Source: Clostridia bacterium DTU065
GTDB taxonomy: Bacteria > Bacillota > DTU065
Assembly: GCA_001512545.1 (NCBI GenBank)
Contig: LFSI01000084.1
Span: 3,537-42,521, forward strand
DNA: 38,985 nt
Reading direction: 5' to 3'
Shown here: one piece after another, positions 9,288 to 15,941 of the stretch
Layout of the letters: every line of letters begins with the position of its first letter
Numbering within the stretch: the first letter of the stretch is position 1
Made by a program: the position numbers and the translations under genes
The notes under the pieces: model-generated
The model's input: only the letters and a program-made list of their open reading frames with translations
What the model was told of the DNA's origin: nothing
Databases searched by the model: none

Positions 9288-9796
9288 CAGTTATCACCTT
9301 CTGCCTCTTTTTGTTTAAGCTGGTCGATTATCAGTTCGATTGCTTCTTCGGTAACCTGTCCGTAGACTTTGTCGTTGATCACCACAGCCGGTGCTAGTCC
9401 GCAGGCTCCCAAACAGGAAACGGTTTGGACCGTGAAACCGAGGTCATCTGTGGTTATCTTGCCTGCGGCAAGCCCCACTTTTCTACGGATGGCTTCAAGA
9501 ATTGGCGATGAACCTCTGACGTGGCAGGCAGTTCCGTCGCATACGTTGATGACATACTTGCCCTTTGGGTTTAGCGAAAACTGAGCGTAGAAGGTCGCCA
9601 CACCGTAGACAGTCGCAGGAGAGATATCCAGTGCTGTTGCGATGTAGGTCAGGATCTCTTCTGGCAGATACCTGTACTCCTCTTGGACCTCCTGCAGAAT
9701 AGGGATGAGCATTGACTCTTTGGCTTCGTATTTTCTAACGATTTCGTTGACTTTTTCGAAGCTGCGCTGTGCCTTAGGCACTGTAGTGTTTGCCAC
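9287..9796 (-). CDS. hydC: [2Fe-2S] subunit of bifurcating hydrogenase (NuoE-like)
   Basis: This 169-residue protein of the NuoE/24-kDa family is the third structural subunit of the hydrogenase. It has an N-terminal helical part followed by a thioredoxin-like fold. The four cluster cysteines lie in CDGTACH and CLGACGLAP. I chose a GTG start at 9796 because AAAGG sits nine bases upstream. The ATG at 9805 lies directly on that ribosome binding site. The gene follows the phosphatase gene by about 27 bases and overlaps hydB by one base. Confidence 0.95.
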   Translation of the reverse strand: MANTTVPKAQRSFEKVNEIVRKYEAKESMLIPILQEVQEEYRYLPEEILTYIATALDISPATVYGVATFYAQFSLNPKGKYVINVCDGTACHVRGSSPILEAIRRKVGLAAGKITTDDLGFTVQTVSCLGACGLAPAVVINDKVYGQVTEEAIELIIDQLKQKEAEGDN

Positions 9797-9823
9797 GATA
9801 ATCATCCTTTCTCTATCTCAACT

Positions 9824-10981
9824 CTAGTAGTAAACGATGTTGATCTCTTTGCCGAGGTTTTGCAGAATATCGCTGAGTTCCTTGACTACTTGGTTTTTCA
9901 GAGCCAAGTAGTGCGGTAGATTGGGATTTTGGTGGGCGGGGTTGATGGCCTGACCCACGTGAAAGTCGACTCTATCGGCTTTCAGGAGCATCCTCAGTAG
10001 CTGGCTTGCTCCGTCCCTATCCCTGATCAACTGGGCTTTGCCCTGTGTTTCGCGGGCCAAGTCGATGGCTTTACAGAGAGTAATGATGCCTTCTGTAACC
10101 AGATCGATCCCCTCAATCTCGCCCATGGGCGGCTCCCCTGTAAGGCTATCTAAGTTGACCTTAAGTTCTTTTCCCAGCTCCCTGGCAATGATGGTGGAAG
10201 TTGTTCCGCCGCAGACGGCCTTTTTACCCGGCTTTTTCAAGAAGTCTTCGACAAACTCTCTGTCGCGAGTCTTCTCTTGAGGCGGGCCGATGGCTATCGC
10301 AAGCTGTCTGGGTCTGCGAACTCTGAGGCACATCACGGTGGTATCGTCTCCGATCTTACTGCGGTAAAACTCTCGGCATCTATCCCTGATGTGCTCGGTG
10401 ATATCCCTGGCCTCAAAGCGCTCTCCTCTGGTGGCGATGATCTCTTCGCACTCTCGTGCGATTTCTTCCTTCGGCCAGCCCAAAGGACGAATGCCGCCAA
10501 TCCCGGCGTTTTCCACTCCATCGCTGAAAAAGACCAAAACGTCGTTTTCCTGGAGGCTGAAGCTGGTTTCGTAAATCGTTTTACCTTCAATAACCAGCTC
10601 CCGTCTTGGCAGCTGGTTAAGCTTTCCTTCTCTAAAAAACAGAAGTTCGGGATTGTCGCTTTCGGCTATGTACAGCCGCCCATCTCTAAACACCTGAACT
10701 GCTGTAAAAGTCGAGTATGCAATCCCTCTAACTTTGCACTTCGGCAGAGTTGCAATCATGGTCTGCACAACTTCCTGCAGCGTAGAGCCTTGTGCTAGCA
10801 TTGTGGAGGCAATCCTTGCTGTGAGAGTTGCCAGAATATTGGCTTTTACTCCGGAGCCAAGACCGTCGGACAAAACGGCAATAAACGACTCAGGCGTTCT
10901 GCGGACGGCAACATAGTCGCCGCAGAGGGTCTCGCCGGTTTTTGTCAGACTCTCGTGCTGCTGTTCTATAAAAAAACCCAC
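9824..10981 (-). CDS. SpoIIE/PP2C-type phosphatase linked to hydrogenase operon
   Basis: This is a 385-residue cytoplasmic PPM-family phosphatase. The SpoIIE-like N-terminal half has the metal-binding aspartate signatures DYVAVRR, LSDGLGSG, FFSDGVENAG and IGDDTTV. The C-terminal 150 residues form an extra domain, starting near the CGGTTS motif, that I cannot assign. The start is GTG with AGGTGA six bases upstream. Genes of this type accompany PAS-containing group C [FeFe] hydrogenases ('phosphatase-linked' subgroup C3), and this one directly follows such a gene. A plausible role is relaying an H2 signal from the sensory hydrogenase by dephosphorylating an unknown partner; that role is inference. 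Confidence 0.9.
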   Translation of the reverse strand: MGFFIEQQHESLTKTGETLCGDYVAVRRTPESFIAVLSDGLGSGVKANILATLTARIASTMLAQGSTLQEVVQTMIATLPKCKVRGIAYSTFTAVQVFRDGRLYIAESDNPELLFFREGKLNQLPRRELVIEGKTIYETSFSLQENDVLVFFSDGVENAGIGGIRPLGWPKEEIARECEEIIATRGERFEARDITEHIRDRCREFYRSKIGDDTTVMCLRVRRPRQLAIAIGPPQEKTRDREFVEDFLKKPGKKAVCGGTTSTIIARELGKELKVNLDSLTGEPPMGEIEGIDLVTEGIITLCKAIDLARETQGKAQLIRDRDGASQLLRMLLKADRVDFHVGQAINPAHQNPNLPHYLALKNQVVKELSDILQNLGKEINIVYY

Positions 10982-10991
10982 AGCTTGTCAC

Positions 10992-12665
10992 CTAACCTTT
11001 AATGATGCGAATCAGCTGGTCTAGTGTCACTTTGGTTTCTGCCGTCGTTTCGCCGAGGAGGCTGGCAATTTCCTGGGCTACCCGCATCTGTTTATTGATA
11101 ACCTCCTGAGCTCTCTCGAGAGTTTCCTTTCTCAGTTCGGAAAGCTGATCTTGCTGCCGCGATTGCTCGGTGATATCGGCAAAAATAGCGATAACCACCT
11201 GGGACTTCGGCACGTAAAACACAAAATGCCTTACTTTGAGGCCATAAGCTGGGTACTCCACGTTCCTTGCAATAAGCCGCTTTGTCTCCAGCACCTCCCT
11301 GAAGATGCCGTCATCCACTAAAGCAGAAACCTTCTTCCCTTTCAGCGTCTCCTGCTTGCATTGAAACATCTTCTCTGCTGCGGGATTGATGGTAACAATC
11401 CGCAAATCTGTATCGCAAACGATGATACCGTTGGGTGTGGCTTGAATGATCACATCGTTCATGGACTCTGCACGGGTCTTCATGTAGGGAATGCACATTT
11501 CAATCTCTGCGGCTCCCCGGAAGACGGCTTTCGCCTTTTCGCGGCAGGTGTCGTAGCCGCAGGCACCGCAGTCGAGCTCATCGGCTTTGGTACGCTTGCC
11601 CATTGAGGCGAGAATCTCCTCAAGCTGTTTGGGCGTGGGTACTGTAACCTCCACTGGTTTTTCCACAAACTCCCGGGAGATGTCCTCAAGCTGAACGCTC
11701 TGCTTATCTCCTTCGGAAGCACTGCGGGCAAACTGCAAAACTCTCTCTTTTCTTTCGTTTAAAGTTAAAGTGTCAGGCACGCCTGCTCCATTGATGCAGC
11801 CTCCCTGACATAGCCAGATCTCTATAAACTCCACTTCTCGGCCGATTCTCTGCTGCTGCATTTTTTTCAGGAAATCCATGCAATTTTCAAAGCCACTTAC
11901 AACTGCACTTCTCGTATCGAAAGGCACGTCGTACCCGACCGCCTTGGAAAAAGCACCTTCAATCCCCATGGTGCGCTCGCGAAACTCCGCTTTTAAGGCA
12001 ATCTCACCGTCTTTGCGGTCGGTGTAAGCTTTGAGATCGCCTCCAACCTCTCGGAGAAGGGTCATGAGCTCGGACAGAGTCAAAACCGCATCCACCTCGG
12101 GCTCTTTGAGAATCTCTGCTTTTTGAGCCTCACAAGAGACTGCATAAACCAGGTGTTCCCCTGGAAACAGACCCCTGAGGTACTTGCTGTGGGCAATCAC
12201 AGGAGATAGTACCGGAGCCAGACGATTCTTCAGCTCGGGGAAGTACTTCTCAACTAGACTTACCACACCAGGACAGACGCTGGAGATCAGCGGTCTATCT
12301 GCTTGACGGTAGTAGTCCAGAATGGGTCCTGCGGCTTCTGCCGACTCAAAAACTCTACTGAACCCGGTTTTGTGGAGGAGCGACGCAAACTCTTCTTCGC
12401 TTTCCTCTATCGCACCGGGGAACGTAGGCGGCAGGGACAACACAACTGGCTTGGGTCCCTTCAGAAGTTTTTTTACATAATCTATCTGATTGAAGACGCT
12501 GCGGGCATTTTGCGGGCATACAGGTATGCACCTGCTGCAGAGTACGCACCTTTCCTCATCGATCTGAGCCCGCCCATCTAAAACGTTGATAGCTTTAACG
12601 GGACAATAGCGCACGCATTTGTAGCAGTCGCGGCAGTTAGCCTCGACGGTTTTAATCAGTCCCAT
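10992..12665 (-). CDS. Sensory-type [FeFe] hydrogenase with Fe-S and PAS domains (group C, HydS-like)
   Basis: The 557-residue protein starts with two [4Fe-4S] clusters (Cys 11-21 and 40-50), followed by a reduced H-cluster domain. H-cluster ligands remain at C131 (SSVCPG), C178 (VSCEAQK), C286 and C290 (CQGGC). The proton-transfer cysteine of catalytic enzymes (C298 in the HydA of this window) is Val130. Next come a CxxC-GYxxC-type [4Fe-4S] domain (C366, C369, C374, C391), a PAS domain (about 400-500) with an ADITE end, and a C-terminal coiled coil. This architecture is typical of putative H2 sensors, not of bulk H2 producers. AGGAGG precedes the ATG. It sits between the [2Fe-2S] protein and the phosphatase, its probable signalling partners. 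Confidence 0.92.
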   Translation of the reverse strand: MGLIKTVEANCRDCYKCVRYCPVKAINVLDGRAQIDEERCVLCSRCIPVCPQNARSVFNQIDYVKKLLKGPKPVVLSLPPTFPGAIEESEEEFASLLHKTGFSRVFESAEAAGPILDYYRQADRPLISSVCPGVVSLVEKYFPELKNRLAPVLSPVIAHSKYLRGLFPGEHLVYAVSCEAQKAEILKEPEVDAVLTLSELMTLLREVGGDLKAYTDRKDGEIALKAEFRERTMGIEGAFSKAVGYDVPFDTRSAVVSGFENCMDFLKKMQQQRIGREVEFIEIWLCQGGCINGAGVPDTLTLNERKERVLQFARSASEGDKQSVQLEDISREFVEKPVEVTVPTPKQLEEILASMGKRTKADELDCGACGYDTCREKAKAVFRGAAEIEMCIPYMKTRAESMNDVIIQATPNGIIVCDTDLRIVTINPAAEKMFQCKQETLKGKKVSALVDDGIFREVLETKRLIARNVEYPAYGLKVRHFVFYVPKSQVVIAIFADITEQSRQQDQLSELRKETLERAQEVINKQMRVAQEIASLLGETTAETKVTLDQLIRIIKG

Positions 12666-12669
12666 CAGC

Positions 12670-12921
12670 TTAACCTCCTAAAACGCTGACCACTCTGTTT
12701 AGGAAAATCTCCGGCACGCTTTCTGGCGTGACGCCCAAAATCAGCTCGTCGTCGATCTTGATAGACACGCCGTCAATACACCGGCCCAAGCAAAACGCAC
12801 CTGTTAAAAACACTTCTTGATCCAACTTGCGAGAGCTGATCTCTCTTTTAAATGCCTGTACCACATCATGGGCACCTTTCAGGTGGCACGAGCTGCCAAC
12901 ACAAACTTGAATGGAGATCAA
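12670..12921 (-). CDS. Small thioredoxin-like [2Fe-2S] protein
   Basis: The 83-residue protein is a single thioredoxin-like [2Fe-2S] domain with cysteines in CVGSSC and CLGRC. It closely resembles the C-terminal domain of the HydA encoded five genes downstream (CVGTSC, CFENC, VKIGDE versus IKIDDE). It is the first gene of the hydrogenase operon and lies four bases upstream of the sensory hydrogenase. The start is TTG with GGAGG about eight bases upstream. It probably exchanges electrons with the HydS-like protein or the HydABC complex; the partner is inferred from position. Confidence 0.88.
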   Translation of the reverse strand: MISIQVCVGSSCHLKGAHDVVQAFKREISSRKLDQEVFLTGAFCLGRCIDGVSIKIDDELILGVTPESVPEIFLNRVVSVLGG

Positions 12922-12999
12922 CTTTTAAACCTCCGATCATCTATCTTGACCAACAGTCAGAGCCTAAAAACCGCTTAATTTCAACGTTTAAAGGTCTGT

Positions 13000-13017
13000 T
13001 TGTAACAAATTTAACAA
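13000..13017. promoter_or_regulatory. Candidate Rex (NADH-responsive repressor) operator
   Basis: On the minus strand the 18-base site has a perfect half site TTGTTAA, a 4-base AT spacer, and GTTACAA. It matches 12 of 14 defined positions of the clostridial Rex consensus TTGTTAAN4TTAACAA. It begins about 6 bases downstream of the predicted transcription start of the hydrogenase operon, where a bound repressor would block RNA polymerase. Rex releases DNA at high NADH, and an NADH-consuming hydrogenase is a classic target. No rex gene is in the window. Confidence 0.6.
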
Positions 13018-13029
13018 TCTCTATTTTGA

Positions 13030-13058
13030 ATTATAGCACAGGGCTTAGGCAATGGCAA
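13030..13058 (-). promoter_or_regulatory. Sigma-A promoter of the hydrogenase operon
   Basis: On the minus strand there is TTGCCA (13058-13053) and a perfect TATAAT (13035-13030), separated by exactly 17 bases. The predicted start site is near 13023, about 100 bases before the first gene. Confidence 0.85.
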
Positions 13059-13072
13059 CCATAGTCAGCCCT

Positions 13073-13510
13073 CTAAACCTGCTCAAGCTTTTCCAGGTCG
13101 TTTTCGCACAAAACCGGGTACTTTTCTCTCAAGAGTTTTGCGGTGAGACCCTGACCTTCAACCTTTCTCCCTTGAAACGTTCCGTCATACACAAAATGGA
13201 CGCCACATGACGGGCTGCCTTCTTTGAGGATCACCACATTGGGACCGATCTTCTCGGCGATCTGCAGAGACACCTGTGCGCCCCTGACAAAAAACTCCGT
13301 GACATCCTCACCGTCTACGTTGATCACCCTTTCGCCTACGATCTCTGCAGGTTTTCTCGGCGTTGAAAGTCCGCCGAGCTGCTCAGGACAGAAGGGGATG
13401 AGCAGGTACTCCTTTGATAGAGCCAGCACTTCTGCGTTCTGTTTTCCTGTGCCGTCGTACCTTGTAGGAACGCCCAAAAGGCAAGCGGACACAAGGGCGA
13501 TTTTTTTCAC
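13073..13510 (-). CDS. DUF523 family protein
   Basis: The 145-residue protein shows the DUF523 signature: VSACLLGVPTRYDG at the N-terminus, CPEQLGGL in the middle and GSPSCG near residue 100. Several cysteines are conserved, which suggests metal or Fe-S binding, but the biochemical function of the family is not established. The start is a GTG at 13510 that overlaps the thiN stop codon as GTGA, with AAGGAG nine bases upstream. An upstream in-frame extension overlaps thiN and is not supported. The coupling to thiN need not reflect a shared pathway. Confidence 0.9.
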   Translation of the reverse strand: MKKIALVSACLLGVPTRYDGTGKQNAEVLALSKEYLLIPFCPEQLGGLSTPRKPAEIVGERVINVDGEDVTEFFVRGAQVSLQIAEKIGPNVVILKEGSPSCGVHFVYDGTFQGRKVEGQGLTAKLLREKYPVLCENDLEKLEQV

Positions 13511-14127
13511 TCTACACCACTCCTTAAATGCACTACCAGAAGCTCGCCAGTTTCCACAGTGACGCTGCAACTGTCGCCCAAGAACACATTGGAGATTCCC
13601 CTAGTGCTAAAGGGGTGCAGCGTTTCGCTTTTTAGCGGATACTCCAATCCCCATGTAGTAACTCCTTCGCACTTTCCACCTACAGGTATTAGGGAAAGCA
13701 AGTCGCCTTTTTTGCCGAAAATGTCATTGGACTTTTCTGCAAAAAACACCCTCCCCCACTTCTCCTCAAAAACGCACCGTACCTCATGTCTGCGGGCGAT
13801 GCCCAGGATATTGGCGAGTGTATGGTCGAGTCTTCCTCCTAGGAAACCAACAAGAGTAACTTGCGACGCTCCGAGCTCCACAGCCTTGTCTATAGCGAGC
13901 TCGCAGTCTGTGGCATCTTTCCTGGCGGGATATTTTTCCTGCTTAATATGTTCGGGATACGGCACAAAAGTCGAGTCTCCATCGCCAATGATCCAATCAG
14001 GTTCGATTCCCCACTTCAGCGCCAGGTTATAACCGCCATCGGCACAGACGACCACGTCCCATGAGCCTTCGGGACCGCGGTCCCAAAGCAGCGTCTCGGG
14101 GCTTCCCCCGAGGAGCAGAATATGCAC
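13507..14127 (-). CDS. thiN: Thiamine pyrophosphokinase
   Basis: The 206-residue enzyme transfers pyrophosphate from ATP to thiamine, giving the cofactor thiamine diphosphate. Family landmarks are CADGGYN, the PDWIIGDGDS loop, DATDCELA and LGGRLDHTLANI, all with their acidic residues intact. The start is GTG with AAGG-GTGAT-like Shine-Dalgarno sequence about seven bases upstream. In many Firmicutes thiN directly follows rpe; here rpe is 15.7 kb away with an accessory block between. The gene has its own promoter at 14230-14258. No TPP riboswitch is recognisable upstream, as expected for a kinase of the salvage step. Confidence 0.95.
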   Translation of the reverse strand: MHILLLGGSPETLLWDRGPEGSWDVVVCADGGYNLALKWGIEPDWIIGDGDSTFVPYPEHIKQEKYPARKDATDCELAIDKAVELGASQVTLVGFLGGRLDHTLANILGIARRHEVRCVFEEKWGRVFFAEKSNDIFGKKGDLLSLIPVGGKCEGVTTWGLEYPLKSETLHPFSTRGISNVFLGDSCSVTVETGELLVVHLRSGVE

Positions 14128-14182
14128 AAGATCACCTTCTTTGCTTGTCCTGCCAACTTACAGAAGCTCTCCGGCTACACAG

Positions 14183-14204
14183 AAAAAGGGGCTGTCCCAG
14201 TCCC
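14183..14204 (-). terminator. Small hairpin with T-run in the thiN leader (possible attenuator)
   Basis: Read on the minus strand, GGG-A-CTG / CAG-CCC can pair around a 3-base loop and is followed by five Ts. It lies between the thiN promoter and the thiN start, so it could end some transcripts early. The stem is short and has a bulge. Confidence 0.35.
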
Positions 14205-14229
14205 TCAGTGTCTACTTCGCTTGCTGCAG

Positions 14230-14258
14230 AGTATAAAAATCGCAGGTATATAGTACAA
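14230..14258 (-). promoter_or_regulatory. Sigma-A promoter for thiN
   Basis: On the minus strand there is TTGTAC (14258-14253) and TATACT (14235-14230), separated by 17 bases. The predicted start is near 14223, leaving a leader of about 95 bases before the thiN GTG. Confidence 0.7.
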
Positions 14259-14261
14259 TTC

Positions 14262-14415
14262 TTGCTCCTTCAACCGGACTCCTTGTCCTTACCCCTCAGT
14301 ACCGAACACCAGAGGGTTCAACGTAAAGGCTGTGACTCGCTTCCCACACGGCCTAGCACGGTTTCTTCGCGGAAGGACCGATCAGTCACCGCAAGCAGAA
14401 ACCTTAAAGTTCCCA
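14262..14415 (-). ncRNA. Possible structured RNA, family unknown
   Basis: On the minus strand at least three hairpins can form in series. The first has GGTTTCT paired with AGAAACC plus inner GCGG/CCGC and GACT/GGTC helices. The second pairs GGCCGTG with CACAGCC (one mismatch). The third pairs CCCTC with GAGGG. The strand is uncertain because the helices also form on the other strand. No clear promoter was found directly upstream. It does not show the invariant motifs of SRP RNA, tmRNA, RNase P RNA or common riboswitches. Confidence 0.3.
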
Positions 14416-14420
14416 TGGCA

Positions 14421-14453
14421 AAAAAGGAGAGGAGGAGTTTTCCCCCCTCCTCT
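14421..14453 (-). terminator. Terminator of the sugar-binding protein gene
   Basis: On the minus strand a 10-bp stem with one G-U pair (14453-14444 with 14437-14428) is followed after CC by a run of Ts. It lies 10 bases after the stop codon of the gene at 14464. Confidence 0.85.
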
Positions 14454-14463
14454 TTCACGTTCT

Positions 14464-15756
14464 TCAGTTGTTGTATGCCGCGCTTCTTCTGTCCATTTCC
14501 TCCAGGAAGCGCCGGTACTCGGTTTTTCTGCGGTTCATATCCCGATTCATTTCTTCTGCTGCTTCGAGAATGGCTTTCTTCGGATCCTCATTTTGCAGCA
14601 CTACTTTTTGAATGGCCAGCACGATATAGCGGTACTGAACCAAGTTATTGATAGCGTACGGCACAGGCACGCAGGCTTCTATCTGGTTGAAGTACACCTG
14701 TTTAATGTCTTCAGGGAGGTTAACCTGCATCATAGCTTCTTTATTGGCCGGAAGCCACATATATCCAGAACTCTTAGCCAGAATCTCGTTGGCCACTTTG
14801 GTCAGAACATCACTGCCCAAGAACCACTTGAGAAACTGCCAGGCTTCTTCCTGCCTCTTTGAGTAAGCGGAAATGCCCAGAAGGACGCTGCCTGCAGACG
14901 AGCCGTTGTGAAGGGTTCCGTCCCGTTCAACTCCTGGTACCATGTCGACCTTCCACTTGCCGGTCAGCTGAGGTGCCGCCATACTCAAGTTGGTGTAAGT
15001 CCACAAACCATCAACATAGGTTATCTGTTCGCCGCTGATAAACGGCGTTATCCCAGCAAGAGCTTTCGGGAAGTCGTGCTTGGTGAACAGCTCAACGTAG
15101 TTGATAAAACCTTTGATGGACTCGGGCTTGTCTAGAGCACTGGAAAAACCGTCGGGATTGAAGAACTGACCTCCATGCTGGGTCATCACCGTATAGCATG
15201 CCCACAGCTCATCGAAGTTCATAAAAGCAAAGGTCTTGCCTCTTGCCAGGGCTTTTGGCTGTGCGTTTACGATCTCCTCCCATGTCTTGGGTATGTCCAT
15301 GCCCATCTCCGCTAAAATGTCGGCACGGTAGGCTCCCACAAGTGCCGCCACATCCATGGGAAGGGCAAAACGGCGGGCTTCAAAAGTAAACGGTCCCATT
15401 ACCGACGAGAAGAGCTTCTTTTCCAACTCTGCGTACTCTTCAGGCTTGAAAGCACCCAGATCGATTAAGCCACCCCGTACGGCAAAGTCGGCAATTTCAG
15501 CACCGAAACTGAAGATATCCGGCGTATCTCTGCTGGCAAGGGCTAAGAGGGACTTGGTATAGTAGTCTCCCCAAGCCAGCGGAACGATATCTACTTCGAT
15601 ACCTGTCTCGGCAGTGAACAGATCGTCCACCAACGCCTGACCGATCTGCCCCATTTCGTTACTCCACCCAACTAACCAGACCTCCAGCGGTTTGGCGAAG
15701 ACGCATACGCTGCTTAGCACCAACAGGAGGAAAAGCAAAACCAACTTCCTTTTCAC
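14464..15756 (-). CDS. ABC sugar transporter substrate-binding protein (orphan)
   Basis: The 430-residue protein belongs to the family 1 extracellular solute-binding proteins (MalE-like). It has a signal peptide MKRKLVLLFLLLVLSSVCVF, cleaved probably after VFA. Typical features are LLALASRDTPDI, the KTWEEI segment, and AWQFLKWFLGSD near the C-terminal lobe. The C-terminus is an unusual charged helix rich in Glu and Arg. The lone Cys in the signal is not in a lipobox, so the protein should be released rather than lipid-anchored. A GTG at 15756 is preferred, because the GTG at 15765 sits on the Shine-Dalgarno sequence. No permease or ATPase genes are nearby. A paralogue lies at 27152. The sugar is unknown. 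Confidence 0.9.
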   Translation of the reverse strand: MKRKLVLLFLLLVLSSVCVFAKPLEVWLVGWSNEMGQIGQALVDDLFTAETGIEVDIVPLAWGDYYTKSLLALASRDTPDIFSFGAEIADFAVRGGLIDLGAFKPEEYAELEKKLFSSVMGPFTFEARRFALPMDVAALVGAYRADILAEMGMDIPKTWEEIVNAQPKALARGKTFAFMNFDELWACYTVMTQHGGQFFNPDGFSSALDKPESIKGFINYVELFTKHDFPKALAGITPFISGEQITYVDGLWTYTNLSMAAPQLTGKWKVDMVPGVERDGTLHNGSSAGSVLLGISAYSKRQEEAWQFLKWFLGSDVLTKVANEILAKSSGYMWLPANKEAMMQVNLPEDIKQVYFNQIEACVPVPYAINNLVQYRYIVLAIQKVVLQNEDPKKAILEAAEEMNRDMNRRKTEYRRFLEEMDRRSAAYNN

Positions 15757-15941
15757 TGGTTCCACCCTCTTTCAGTTTTTTCACTGACGTCACTTCAGTA
15801 AGAAACCAATCTATGAGACGGCTGAGAAAGAACCTCTGAAGATCGAAGATGCGGTTTTCTGTTGATTCGGTTAACTGAATAGTAGGGCTCTTTGCTCTGC
15901 TATCTAGAGTTGCCTCCAAAGCAGGAGGTCCGCTTTCAATC

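Larger units (their letters stand above)
14128..14463. other. Gene-free interval (336 bp) between thiN and the sugar-binding protein gene
   Basis: No convincing coding frame exists here on either strand. From left to right it holds the thiN leader with a small hairpin and T-run (14183-14204), the thiN promoter (14230-14258), a stretch of potential RNA hairpins (about 14262-14415), and the terminator of the next gene (14421-14453). I could not match the hairpin region to a known RNA family by eye. Confidence 0.6.

Noticed and set aside
5800-9584. Several plus-strand open frames of 60-164 codons across the hydrogenase genes
   Set aside because: They are antisense to genes with intact cluster-binding motifs and have no ribosome binding sites; they are shadows of minus-strand codon usage.
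10992-12665. Second productive hydrogenase
   Set aside because: The proton-transfer cysteine is Val, the insert regions are shortened, and PAS and extra Fe-S domains are present, all pointing to a sensor.
14128-14230. TPP riboswitch or T-box upstream of thiN
   Set aside because: Neither the CTGAGA core of the thiamine element nor the TGGNACCGCG box is present in the leader.
14262-14415. Signal recognition particle RNA, because GTGCTAGG followed by GGGAAGCGAG resembles its 5' domain
   Set aside because: The invariant S-domain motif (GGTCAGG...GGAAGG.AGCAGC) is missing and the spacing does not fit.
15659-15919. Minus-strand frame of 86 codons upstream of and overlapping the sugar-binding protein gene
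   Set aside because: It starts with TTG without a good ribosome binding site, overlaps a confident gene in another frame, and shows no recognisable domain.
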